Assembly (NCBI GenBank): GCA_944385545.1
Contig: CALWXQ010000017.1
Span: forward strand, 1-32,070
Direction of reading: 5' to 3'
DNA from: an uncultured Oscillospiraceae bacterium
Lineage (GTDB): Bacteria; Bacillota; Clostridia; Oscillospirales; Oscillospiraceae
DNA length: 32,070 nucleotides
Within the stretch, counting starts at the first letter, position 1. The number at the start of each line of letters is the position of its first letter. Below are positions 1 through 7,192 of this stretch, one piece after another. The translations under genes and the position numbers were made by a program. Under the pieces are notes generated by a model, which did no database searches, was not told the origin of the DNA, and saw only the letters and a program-made list of their open reading frames with translations.

Positions 1-241
1 TGCGCTTTTGCGAAGATATGCTGCAAATTGTGTTTGGGTCGATGGCTTCAGCGCACTATCTTGGGTGGCGTGAATAACTCAGGATCAATTTTATTATCGG
101 GCTACTTGCCCAAAATCTAATCGACCTTTGCCGTACCTTTAGTATACAGCCTTTGAAATACGAATTCTAGTACCAGGTTTCATTCCTCGTGGTGCTAAGG
201 TACTAAGCATGGGTATTTTATTAGAGAATCATATGAGACAG

Positions 242-277
242 GAATATGTGATTTTCCATTCTGAAAATCACATATTC
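242..277. repeat. Perfect 14-bp inverted repeat
   Basis: GAATATGTGATTTT (242-255) and AAAATCACATATTC (264-277) are exact reverse complements around an 8-nt loop. It abuts the GC-rich hairpin at 278-299 with no spacer. No T-tract follows, so it is not a terminator by itself. It could be an operator or part of a structured RNA. Confidence 0.85.
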
Positions 278-304
278 GGCAGCGCCGTAAGGCGATGCCT
301 TTTT
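278..304 (+). terminator. Intrinsic-terminator-like hairpin, plus strand
   Basis: GGCAGCGCC (278-286) pairs with GGCGATGCC (291-299) across a GTAA loop with one internal G-A mismatch, followed at once by TTTTT. This is the form of a rho-independent terminator for a transcript entering from the left. The T-tract is also the start of the next inverted repeat. Confidence 0.55.
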
Positions 305-332
305 GATTAAAGTTAAATACTTTAATCAAAAA
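300..332. repeat. Perfect 13-bp AT-rich inverted repeat
   Basis: TTTTTGATTAAAG (300-312) and CTTTAATCAAAAA (320-332) are exact reverse complements around a 7-nt loop. It is the third hairpin of a contiguous series beginning at 242 and lies about 80 nt beyond the 3' end of the minus-strand degV gene. Confidence 0.85.
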
Positions 333-411
333 CCAGTATTAAACGGGGAGAGAGCGTCGGGTTTTTGCGCGTCTGGTTGCTTTGCGGATGCTTAGGTAGC
401 GCCGTTTTCCG

Positions 412-1272
412 TTACCGGGCTTTCCGGGTGAAGGATACGCCGATGACCTTGGGGCCGGCGTTGGCGGCAATCACGGCGCTGATCTGATACCGGTCTGCGG
501 GAGGATAGCCCAGGGCCTGGGTCAGGAGCTGGGCGGCTTCGTCGGCTACGGAGGGATCGCTGCCGTAGATCAGCTCGTAGGGGGTGCCGGGCTCCATCTC
601 GGCCATGGACATCTCCGCCACCTTGGAGATGAGCTTATTCTCCCCTCGGCATTTGGCCGCGGTGACAATCTCGTTTTCGAAGATCCGCATAATGGGCTTG
701 AGGTTCAGCTTGTCCCCCAGGAAGGCGGCGGCGCTGGGGATCCGGCCGGACTTCGCGGCGTAGCGCAGGGTGTACATGCCGAAATACACCTCACGACGGG
801 GCAGTTCCTGCTCCAAGTAGGCCAGCACATCCTCCACAGGCGCCTGATCCCGGAGCATCTGAGCGGCCCGGATCACCGGCGCGCCGTAGAGGGCGGAGTA
901 GCCTCTGCCGTCAAAAATGTGGATGTTCATAGGAGATTGGGGGGCTTCCTCCCGAAACTGCTGGGCGGCGATCACCGCGTTGCCGTGGGTTGCGGAGCCG
1001 TGGGAGTTGATCAGCACCAGGATCAGCTCGGTGACTCCCGCCCGGGCCTGCTCCAGGAAAAGCTCCTGGAACTGGAAGGGATTGACCTGGGCGGTTTTGG
1101 GGATCTCGTCATACTGATCCATCAGGGCGTAGAATTCTTCGTTGTCGCAGTCCACCCGGGGAACGATGTTCTTATCTCCCAGGGAGACCTGGAAGGGAAT
1201 GACGTGGATCCCGTACAGGGCCTCGTCTGCCTTGGAAATGTCGCTGGCGGCATCTGTAACCAACTTGATCAT
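412..1272 (-). CDS. DegV family fatty-acid-binding protein
   Basis: This 286-aa protein has the DegV/FakB fold signature. There is an N-terminal TDAASD motif (residues 6-11), the lipid-carboxylate loop region KTAQVNPFQF (59-68), a second binding segment NSHGSATHG (89-97) and a later KSGRI motif. Family members bind a fatty acid and present it to the kinase FakA for phosphorylation, feeding host or recycled fatty acids into phospholipid synthesis. The exact ligand cannot be read from sequence. The ATG at 1270-1272 is chosen because AGAGGT precedes it at good spacing and the family N-terminus starts there; the longer upstream reading has no family character. It lies 131 nt downstream of trhP and probably has its own promoter. 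No fakA is visible in the window, which is usual because clostridial genomes carry several degV genes at scattered sites. Confidence 0.93.
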   Translation of the reverse strand: MIKLVTDAASDISKADEALYGIHVIPFQVSLGDKNIVPRVDCDNEEFYALMDQYDEIPKTAQVNPFQFQELFLEQARAGVTELILVLINSHGSATHGNAVIAAQQFREEAPQSPMNIHIFDGRGYSALYGAPVIRAAQMLRDQAPVEDVLAYLEQELPRREVYFGMYTLRYAAKSGRIPSAAAFLGDKLNLKPIMRIFENEIVTAAKCRGENKLISKVAEMSMAEMEPGTPYELIYGSDPSVADEAAQLLTQALGYPPADRYQISAVIAANAGPKVIGVSFTRKAR

Positions 1273-1296
1273 GTGTAGTACCTCTTTCTGAAATGG

Positions 1297-1325
1297 ATTT
1301 GGAATGCAGAATGATGATATGTCAA
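1297..1325 (-). promoter_or_regulatory. Possible sigma-A promoter of degV
   Basis: On the minus strand a perfect TTGACA (1325-1320) stands 17 nt ahead of CCAAAT (1302-1297), which is a poor -10 box. An alternative -10 TATCAT overlaps just downstream of TTGACA and would need a different -35. The location, 25-50 nt before the degV start, fits a promoter, but the -10 assignment is uncertain. Confidence 0.35.
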
Positions 1326-1340
1326 CATTTAAGCTGACAG

Positions 1341-1393
1341 AAAATCCGCGATGGAAGACCCACTGGCGGGACGGCGCGGCGGATCCTCCATCG
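1341..1393 (-). terminator. Possible terminator after trhP
   Basis: Read on the minus strand, CGATGGA (1393-1387) can pair with TCCATCG (1355-1349), and a TTTT run (1344-1341) follows four bases after the stem. The 31-nt loop is GC-rich and may fold further. It sits just after the trhP stop and before the presumed degV promoter, where a terminator is expected, but the stem is short. Confidence 0.35.
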
Positions 1394-1403
1394 GGGAAGG
1401 AAT

Positions 1404-2621
1404 TTATTTCGCGGACAGATCCACGGCCCTGCGGATAATGGAGCGGGGCGGAACCTGCTTGGGCAGGCGCGTGGTAAAGCGCATCTGCGGGGTGCGTGGT
1501 TCGGTCAGGGGAAGCCCGTCGGCATCGGCCATGAAGCCTGCCTCCAGGGGGAAGGGGCGCAGATTCGGCCCAACAATCTCCAGGGGGTCTCCCTGCCGGA
1601 ACTTGTTGTGCAGGCTGCAAAGGGCAAAACCGTTTTCGTCGCAGGACAGGACTTTGGCACAGATCTGCCATTGGCGGATGTACCGGGAATGCTCCACATA
1701 CTGCCCCGGCTCTCCGTAGTAGAAGCCGGTGGAATACAGCCGGTGGGAAACATGCTCCACTTCATCCCGCCAGACAGGATCCACAGGCCGTCCTGCAGCC
1801 ACATCGTCGATGCAGTGGCGGTAGGCGCCGGTAACGATGGCGGCATAGTAGGCGGACTTGGCTCTGCCCTCGATCTTGATGCAGTCGATCCCCGCGTCCA
1901 TGAGATCCTTCAAATGATCGATCATACACATGTCCCGGGAATTCAAAATGTAGGTGCCCCGCTCGTCCTCAAATACCGGGAAGTATTCCCCCGGCCGTTT
2001 TTCTTCCATCAGGGCGTACTGATACCGGCAGGGCTGGGCACAGGCGCCCCGGTTGGAATCCCGACCGGTCATATAGTTGCTGAGCAGACACCGGCCGGAA
2101 TAGCTGACGCACATGGCGCCGTGGCCGAAGGTCTCGATCTCCAGTTTAGGATCGACCTTCTGGCGGATGACGCGGATCTCCTCCAGGCTCAGCTCCCGTG
2201 CCAGCACCACCCGATGGGCGCCCAGGTCAAACCAGGCCTGGGCGCATTCATAGTTGGCGATGGACTGCTGGGTGGAGATATGCCGCTGGCACCGGGGGGC
2301 GTACTTCCCGGCCAGGGTGAAGGCCCCCAGATCCGCCAGGATCAGGGCGTCTACCCCGGCCTGATCCAGCTGCTCCAAATAACCGGGCAGTTGGGTGACC
2401 TCCTGATTGCGGGGCATGGTGTTCACGGTGACGTGGCATTTCACCCCGTGCTCATGGGCAAACCGCACCGCCAGGGGCAGCTCCTCCGGGGTGAAATTCC
2501 CCGCGAAGGAGCGCATGCCGAAGCTGGTTCCCGCCAGGTACACTGCGTCGGCTCCGTACATCACCGCCATTTCCAGCCGCTCTCGATCTCCGGCGGGGCT
2601 GAGCAATTCTAATTTCCGCAT
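1404..2621 (-). CDS. trhP: U32 family protein TrhP, tRNA uridine hydroxylation
   Basis: This 405-aa protein starts with the U32 hallmark ELLSPAGDRERLEMAVMYGA. It carries the U32 signature around residues 161-181 (ETFGHGAMC, then SGRCLLS) with Cys171, Cys178, Cys194 and Cys198. Proteins of this group (YegQ/TrhP, YrrN and YrrO in Bacillus) are called peptidases in older annotation, but genetics ties them to prephenate-dependent 5-hydroxyuridine formation at tRNA position 34; the four cysteines are thought to hold an iron-sulfur cluster. The length suits the single-module TrhP form. Its ATG overlaps the mltG stop by one base (TGATG), with GGGTGG upstream, so translation is probably coupled to mltG. 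Clostridia often place trhP next to mltG. The family is certain; the substrate is assigned by family knowledge. Confidence 0.92.
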   Translation of the reverse strand: MRKLELLSPAGDRERLEMAVMYGADAVYLAGTSFGMRSFAGNFTPEELPLAVRFAHEHGVKCHVTVNTMPRNQEVTQLPGYLEQLDQAGVDALILADLGAFTLAGKYAPRCQRHISTQQSIANYECAQAWFDLGAHRVVLARELSLEEIRVIRQKVDPKLEIETFGHGAMCVSYSGRCLLSNYMTGRDSNRGACAQPCRYQYALMEEKRPGEYFPVFEDERGTYILNSRDMCMIDHLKDLMDAGIDCIKIEGRAKSAYYAAIVTGAYRHCIDDVAAGRPVDPVWRDEVEHVSHRLYSTGFYYGEPGQYVEHSRYIRQWQICAKVLSCDENGFALCSLHNKFRQGDPLEIVGPNLRPFPLEAGFMADADGLPLTEPRTPQMRFTTRLPKQVPPRSIIRRAVDLSAK

Positions 2622-4579
2622 CAGCCCACCCTTTCGTTGGCGAATTGGGTTCGCCAGGCTTCGTGTTCGTCCTGGGTGGTGGAGAACTGGTGAGAACCGG
2701 TGGAGGGATTGAGAACGTAGAAGTAGTAGTTGGTGGTGGCCGGATTCAGAGCCGCCTCCAGGCTGGCAAGACCCGGATTGGAAATGGGGGTGGGAGTCAG
2801 CCCGATGTTGGTATAGGTGTTGTAGGGACTGTCTACCCGCAGATCCTCGGAGGTCAGGTCGGTTTTGCCGTTCAGGGCGTAGACGATGGAGGCGTCGATG
2901 TTCAGATAGGCGGGGGTATCTCCCCAGTTAAACAGACGATTGTAGATGACGGAGGCAATGGTGGGGCTTTCCTCGTTGCTGGCGGTTTCCTTTTCGATCA
3001 TGGAAGCCACGATGGTGACTTCCCGGACGGTAAACAGATGCTGGGAAATATATTCCTCGCTGCGGCCGTTCCCGCGCATCAGCTCGGAGATGTGGGCGTT
3101 CAAAGCGTCGATCTGAAGCCGCATTTCCTCGTCGAACCGGGTTTCGAAGTTGTCCAGCATTTTCTCCAGAGCTTCTCTGGGGGTGGAGTTGCGGTAGAAT
3201 TCGTAGGTGTCGGGGAACAGGAAGCCTTCCAGGCAGTATTCGTCGCCCCGGGCCACGCCGTCCAGGAACCAGTACTCGCTGAGCTCGCCCTCGGCCGCGT
3301 AAGCGCCGATGTCAACGGCGGTGCAGATCCGATTTTCTTCCAACAGCTGGAAGATCTGGCGGCAGGTGTAGCCTTCGGGAATGGTTAGCTCAATGACCTC
3401 ACGGCTGGATCTGGGGGACATGAAGTTCACCAGGGCATGATAGTCATAGCGGGTATTCAGATCATAGATGCCGGGCTTGATGTCTTCTTCGGCGTCGGAG
3501 ATGGAGGCGTAGAGATTGAACAGGCTTTTATAGCGGATCAGACCGGCGTCGTATAGCTTGTTCGTGATGTCCTCCATGGTGTCGGACTCGTAAACGGTGA
3601 CGGTAACCACCTGATCCCCCTTGCCGAAGGCCAGTACCTCGGCGGCGCAGACCCACAGCATCCGTCCGGCGGTGACGCCGATGGCCAGAATCAGGGCCAG
3701 CCAGACAATGGTCACCAATATGTTGGGGATCCCCAGCAGACCTTCTCCCTTCTTCCGCTTGGGACGGCCCTTCCGGGGGGGACGGGTACGGGCGGCGGTC
3801 TGCTGTGCCGGCGCCGCGCCGAACATGGCGTCAAAATCGCTGTCGTTGTCCCGGTATTCCTGGTCGTCGGAGTCGTCCGCCTCCGGGGAATCCGCTTCGG
3901 TCTGGAAGGCGGGGCCTTCCAGAATGCTCAGGTCAAAGGGGGGTTCTTCCTCCCCGTGGCCCAGCATGCCCTGGTAGTCCATGGCCTGGTCGTCCGGCGT
4001 CAGTTCCTGCCCCATTTCCGGGGTCACCAGCGGCGTGCTCAGGTAGCCTTGCTGAGTTTCCTCAGGCACGTCTCCGCCGTCATCCACGTCGGGGATCCGG
4101 GCCATAAAGGCAGCGCCCTTGTCGGCCTGGGGCTCTTCGGCGTCCTGGGACGGATTGCCGTCTTCCGCCACGGAGGGAAGCTCAGGCGCCTCCTCCGGGA
4201 GTCGCGTTTCCTCGGCGGCTTCGGGGAGATCCTCCGGGACGGGGTCTTCATCAGCCTCCATGGGAGGCTCCGTTTGAGCGGCCGCGTCCTCCCCGGCGGT
4301 CAGGGCGGACTCTTGGGAAAGGAGGGATTCAGGCGACTGCTCAAGAATGAGGGGCTGCATCTGAGAAGACGGCTCCGGATCCAAATCGTCTTCCGGGACC
4401 ACAGGATCTTCGTCGTCTTCGGATGGGTGGAGCGCGTCTTCCGGGATCATTTCCGGAGTGAAGAACTCCGGCTCAAAGGCGTTGCTTTCCGACTCGGGCA
4501 GGGGCGTTTCCGGGGTTTCTGCCGGCTCTTGGGAACGGACTTCGTCTTCCTGGGGCTGGGGGAATTGTCTGTTTTCCAT
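2621..4579 (-). CDS. mltG: Endolytic transglycosylase MltG with long acidic tail
   Basis: A 652-aa membrane protein. Residues 1 to about 262 form a low-complexity cytoplasmic region rich in Glu, Asp, Pro and Ser, followed by a basic stretch (RPPRKGRPKRKK), one membrane segment (about 287-314) and an extracytoplasmic YceG/MltG domain (about 325-650). The domain contains the catalytic Glu529 in ASMIEKE, then SVIYNRL and the C-terminal NPGLASLEAALNP motif. MltG cleaves nascent peptidoglycan glycan strands at the outer membrane face and limits strand length. Most MltG proteins are about 330-400 aa, so the extra mass is the acidic tail. The ATG at 4577-4579 is preceded by GGGAGGAACACGCT; an upstream in-frame extension lacks a ribosome binding site and overlaps the preceding gene. 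It lies 16 nt after the DJ-1 gene and overlaps trhP by one base. Confidence 0.93.
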   Translation of the reverse strand: MENRQFPQPQEDEVRSQEPAETPETPLPESESNAFEPEFFTPEMIPEDALHPSEDDEDPVVPEDDLDPEPSSQMQPLILEQSPESLLSQESALTAGEDAAAQTEPPMEADEDPVPEDLPEAAEETRLPEEAPELPSVAEDGNPSQDAEEPQADKGAAFMARIPDVDDGGDVPEETQQGYLSTPLVTPEMGQELTPDDQAMDYQGMLGHGEEEPPFDLSILEGPAFQTEADSPEADDSDDQEYRDNDSDFDAMFGAAPAQQTAARTRPPRKGRPKRKKGEGLLGIPNILVTIVWLALILAIGVTAGRMLWVCAAEVLAFGKGDQVVTVTVYESDTMEDITNKLYDAGLIRYKSLFNLYASISDAEEDIKPGIYDLNTRYDYHALVNFMSPRSSREVIELTIPEGYTCRQIFQLLEENRICTAVDIGAYAAEGELSEYWFLDGVARGDEYCLEGFLFPDTYEFYRNSTPREALEKMLDNFETRFDEEMRLQIDALNAHISELMRGNGRSEEYISQHLFTVREVTIVASMIEKETASNEESPTIASVIYNRLFNWGDTPAYLNIDASIVYALNGKTDLTSEDLRVDSPYNTYTNIGLTPTPISNPGLASLEAALNPATTNYYFYVLNPSTGSHQFSTTQDEHEAWRTQFANERVG

Positions 4580-4595
4580 AGCGTGTTCCTCCCGG

Positions 4596-5135
4596 TCAGC
4601 GGATGATGATTTGCCGGGCAACGGTATCGGCGGTCTCACGGCCCTTCAGATAGGCGATGATCTCCAAGGCAAAGGCGACGGCGCAGCCGGCGGAGGCGCC
4701 GGTGATCACATTGCCGTCGGTGACGGCGGCGCTGCCGGCTATCTGGGCGCTGCCCATCTGATCTTCGCAGCCGGGGTAGCAGACGGCGTTCTTGCCGTGG
4801 GTAATACCCAACTCCGCCAGGATCGTGGGGGCCGCGCAAATGGCGGCGATGAGTTTTCCGTTTTCCCAGGCAAAGCGCACCAGATCCAACGCGGCCTGGC
4901 TGGCCCGGATGGAGGCGACGCCGCCCAGACCGCCGGGGAGGATCACACCCTCCAGGGCGGTGGGGTCAACCTGCCCCAGTTCCATATCCGCCTGAATGCC
5001 GATGCCATGGCTTCCGGTGACGATGCTTCCGCAAATGCCCACGGTGGCTACGGGGATCCCGGCCCGACGCAGCAAATCCAGGGGGGCGACGGCTTCGGTT
5101 TCTTCAAAGCCGGTTCCCAATAACATGTAGATCAT
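4596..5135 (-). CDS. DJ-1/PfpI family protein
   Basis: A 179-aa single-domain protein of the DJ-1/ThiJ/PfpI class. The N-terminal MLLGTGFEETEA holds the conserved acidic residue that polarises the nucleophile. The nucleophile elbow is AAICAAPTIL, with Cys in the same context as DJ-1 Cys106. GASAGCAVAFALEII follows near the C-terminus. The length matches the family. Members are reported as glyoxalase III or protein deglycases, and related ones are annotated in thiamine thiazole metabolism; the true substrate here is unknown. The ATG at 5133-5135 has GGAGGATTCGCT directly upstream and overlaps the tmk stop by four bases (ATGA), so the two are probably translationally coupled. An upstream in-frame start would lie inside tmk and is less likely. 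Confidence 0.9.
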   Translation of the reverse strand: MIYMLLGTGFEETEAVAPLDLLRRAGIPVATVGICGSIVTGSHGIGIQADMELGQVDPTALEGVILPGGLGGVASIRASQAALDLVRFAWENGKLIAAICAAPTILAELGITHGKNAVCYPGCEDQMGSAQIAGSAAVTDGNVITGASAGCAVAFALEIIAYLKGRETADTVARQIIIR

Positions 5136-5806
5136 AGCGAATCCTCCAAACATGCCGCAACGTGGCGGTAGATTTCTTCGTGGATATCCTGGATGGAGCG
5201 CATGCAGCCGTCGCGTACGCAGTCGATCACCGTCCAGCCGTAGTGACCGGCGGCTGCCCGGCCTGCCTGACGGCATGCGGCCAAATAGGCGGTGTTTTGC
5301 TCGTGGATATCCGCATGGGTGTGGGTGGCTTGCTCTCGGCGGCGCATGAGCCGCTCGGTAAAGTCTGTGGGAACATCCAGATACAAGATCAGATCGGGGC
5401 AGGGAAGCCCCAGCTTGCGGTATTCAAAGTCATACAGCCAGTCCAGAAATGCCCCCCGGAGCTGGGGCGGCATTTTGGCCGTCTGATGAACGGCGTTGGA
5501 GGTGGTGTAGCGGTCGGAAACCACGATCCCGCCCTGCTCATACCAGCTTCCCCAAACTTTTTTATAAGAAGCGTAACGGTCAACGGCAAAAAACACCGAA
5601 GCGGCATAGGCGTTGACGTCGGAAGGGTTCGTACCGAATTCTCCCTCGAGATACATCCGGATCAGCGCGGAGCTTGGTTCGGCGTATTGGGGAAATACCA
5701 GCTTCTGAAAAGCGATCCGCTCCTGCTCCAGCCGCTGGGTCAGCAGTTGAAACTGGGTGGATTTTCCGGAGCCGTCGGTGCCCTCAATGACAATTAGTTT
5801 GCCCAT
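5132..5806 (-). CDS. tmk: Thymidylate kinase
   Basis: A 224-aa P-loop kinase that phosphorylates dTMP to dTDP in the cytoplasm. The Walker A loop is GTDGSGKSTQ (residues 9-18), a DR motif occurs in VSDRYTTSN, DLILYLDVP is the Walker-B-like strand, and an Arg-rich lid (LMRRREQ) follows. The ATG at 5804-5806 is preceded by AAGGAGGACACA. This is the divergent thymidylate-kinase-like group common in Clostridia, slightly longer than the Escherichia coli enzyme (213 aa). It is the first gene of the tmk, DJ-1, mltG, trhP operon, behind a clear promoter at 5848-5876. Confidence 0.92.
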   Translation of the reverse strand: MGKLIVIEGTDGSGKSTQFQLLTQRLEQERIAFQKLVFPQYAEPSSALIRMYLEGEFGTNPSDVNAYAASVFFAVDRYASYKKVWGSWYEQGGIVVSDRYTTSNAVHQTAKMPPQLRGAFLDWLYDFEYRKLGLPCPDLILYLDVPTDFTERLMRRREQATHTHADIHEQNTAYLAACRQAGRAAAGHYGWTVIDCVRDGCMRSIQDIHEEIYRHVAACLEDSL

Positions 5807-5847
5807 TTGTGTCCTCCTTATGGTCTGGACATATTTGGATACCATAC

Positions 5848-5876
5848 AATATAGCATATCCGCGGGGATTTGTCCA
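5848..5876 (-). promoter_or_regulatory. Sigma-A promoter of the tmk operon
   Basis: On the minus strand TGGACA (5876-5871) is followed after exactly 17 nt by TATATT (5853-5848), about 40 nt before the tmk start codon. Both boxes match the consensus in five of six and four to five of six positions. It is divergent from the helicase promoter at 5948. Confidence 0.75.
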
Positions 5877-5947
5877 CCGTTGGGGTGCCGGGGAATTCTT
5901 AATTTTATGAAAACAGCGGATGAAGCAGGAAATTTCTGTCGCTGTGG

Positions 5948-5976
5948 TTGCAAAAGTGCCGAAATGGTGCTAGAAT
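5948..5976 (+). promoter_or_regulatory. Extended -10 promoter of the helicase operon
   Basis: TTGCAA (5948-5953), a 17-nt spacer, and TAGAAT (5971-5976). A TGC immediately before the -10 makes it an extended -10 element. The start codon is 35 nt downstream. Confidence 0.75.
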
Positions 5977-6010
5977 ATAAAAAATCTGTAATAGAAAAAG
6001 GAAGCAATTC

Positions 6011-7192
6011 ATGGAAGTTACATTTGAAAGCCTCGGCCTTTCCGAGGCAATGCGGAAGGCCTTGGAGCAGAAGGGCTACGGTTATCCTACCACCATCCAG
6101 GCGGAGGCCATTCCCCATTTTATGCAGTGGAAGGATGTGATCGCAAAGGCTCCCACCGGCACAGGGAAGACCTTTGCCTTCGGTATCCCCATGATCGAGC
6201 ATATCGACACCTCGGTTGAGGAGGTACAGGGCCTGATCCTGGCCCCTACCCGGGAACTGGCCATCCAGATCGGAGACGAGCTGCGGGGCCTGCTGACCTA
6301 TTTCCAGGGGATCCGGGTGGCTGTGCTCTATGGAGGCGCGGGCATCGGCGGCCAGATCAAGCAGCTCCAGCGCAAGCCCCAAATCGTGGTGGCGACTCCC
6401 GGACGGCTGATGGATCACTATAACCGCAAGACCATCCGTCTGGATAAGATCCAGACCGTGGTGCTGGACGAAGCCGACCGGATGCTGGATATGGGCTTTT
6501 TCAAGGACGTTACCCGGATCATCGATAAGGTGAAAAACCGCCGGAATTTGGGCCTGTTCTCCGCCACCATTTCCCAGGAGGTTATGACCGTGTCCTGGAT
6601 GTATCAGCGGGACGAGGTGGAGATCACCGTGGAGCCGAAGCTCGACAACCGGCCGGATATCGACCAGTACAGTCTGACCTGCACGCCCCTGGAGAAGGCG
6701 GAGACCACCCTGCGGCTGATCCGCAGCCAAGGGTATGAGCGGGTGATGATCTTCTGCAACACCAAGCATATGTGCCAGCGGCTGTGCGACGAGTTTCAGC
6801 GGGCGGGCCTGGATTGTGACTGCATCCACGGGGACATCCGGCAGAAGCAGCGGGAGAAGACCATGCAGCAGTACCGGGACGGGAAGCTGGCGGTGCTCAT
6901 TGCCACAGACGTGGCCTCCCGGGGGATCGACGTGGAGGATGTGGACTGCGTGATCAACTACGACGTGCCGGAGGAAAATGAATACTATGTCCACCGCATC
7001 GGTCGAACCGGCCGGGCCAAGCGCAAGGGTATGGCCTGGAGCATGGTCAGCAACTTCCCGGAGAAGGCGAAGCTGGACGAGATCTGTAAGTTCTGTGGCT
7101 TTACCATCCGGCCTATGGTTCTGCATACCGACGGTACGCTGACCCAGGAGGAAGTGAAGGCCCCGGCCCAGCCCAAGAGGCGCTTCCGGTGA
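6011..7192 (+). CDS. DEAD-box RNA helicase
   Basis: A 393-aa ATP-dependent RNA helicase with all core motifs in order: Q motif (GYGYPTTIQ, residues 22-30), Walker A APTGTGKT (47-54), PTRELA (79-84), ATPGR (128-132), DEAD (153-156), SAT (184-186), IATDVASRGID (297-307) and HRIGRTGR (328-335). It is close to the minimal two-RecA-domain core, with only a short basic tail (PAQPKRRFR) and no DbpA-type RNA-binding domain, so it resembles RhlE/CshA-like short helicases. Walker A has Pro where most DEAD-box proteins have Gln (AQTGTGKT). Likely roles are ribosome assembly or mRNA turnover. The start has AAGGAAG upstream. The stop overlaps the GTG start of the next gene by four bases, so the two are probably coupled. 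Confidence 0.93.
   Translation: MEVTFESLGLSEAMRKALEQKGYGYPTTIQAEAIPHFMQWKDVIAKAPTGTGKTFAFGIPMIEHIDTSVEEVQGLILAPTRELAIQIGDELRGLLTYFQGIRVAVLYGGAGIGGQIKQLQRKPQIVVATPGRLMDHYNRKTIRLDKIQTVVLDEADRMLDMGFFKDVTRIIDKVKNRRNLGLFSATISQEVMTVSWMYQRDEVEITVEPKLDNRPDIDQYSLTCTPLEKAETTLRLIRSQGYERVMIFCNTKHMCQRLCDEFQRAGLDCDCIHGDIRQKQREKTMQQYRDGKLAVLIATDVASRGIDVEDVDCVINYDVPEENEYYVHRIGRTGRAKRKGMAWSMVSNFPEKAKLDEICKFCGFTIRPMVLHTDGTLTQEEVKAPAQPKRRFR

Larger units (their letters stand above)
1..340. other. AT-rich non-coding left edge
   Basis: This stretch is clearly richer in A and T than the rest of the window, and no credible gene was seen in it. The longest open stretches that could continue in from the left edge are short: plus frame 1 runs to a stop at 118-120 and plus frame 3 to a stop at 73-75, and neither peptide was recognised. 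A 7-bp inverted repeat (TAGTACC at 168-174, GGTACTA at 199-205) and three contiguous hairpins (242-332) lie inside. It could be the tail of an unrecognised plus-strand gene or structured RNA, a remnant of mobile DNA, or an assembly edge. The sequence alone does not decide between these. Confidence 0.5.

Noticed and set aside
1-120. Partial transposase gene entering from the left edge
   Set aside because: Short peptides in all frames were not recognisable as a transposase and stop soon, so no mobile element is claimed.
1273-1671. N-terminal extension of the DegV protein to 419 aa
   Set aside because: It would overlap trhP out of frame, lacks family similarity and skips the ribosome binding site before the ATG at 1270-1272.
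5807-7126. Long N-terminal extension of thymidylate kinase across the helicase gene
   Set aside because: The family start with its P-loop and a strong ribosome binding site is at 5806; the extension lies antisense to the helicase and across its promoter.
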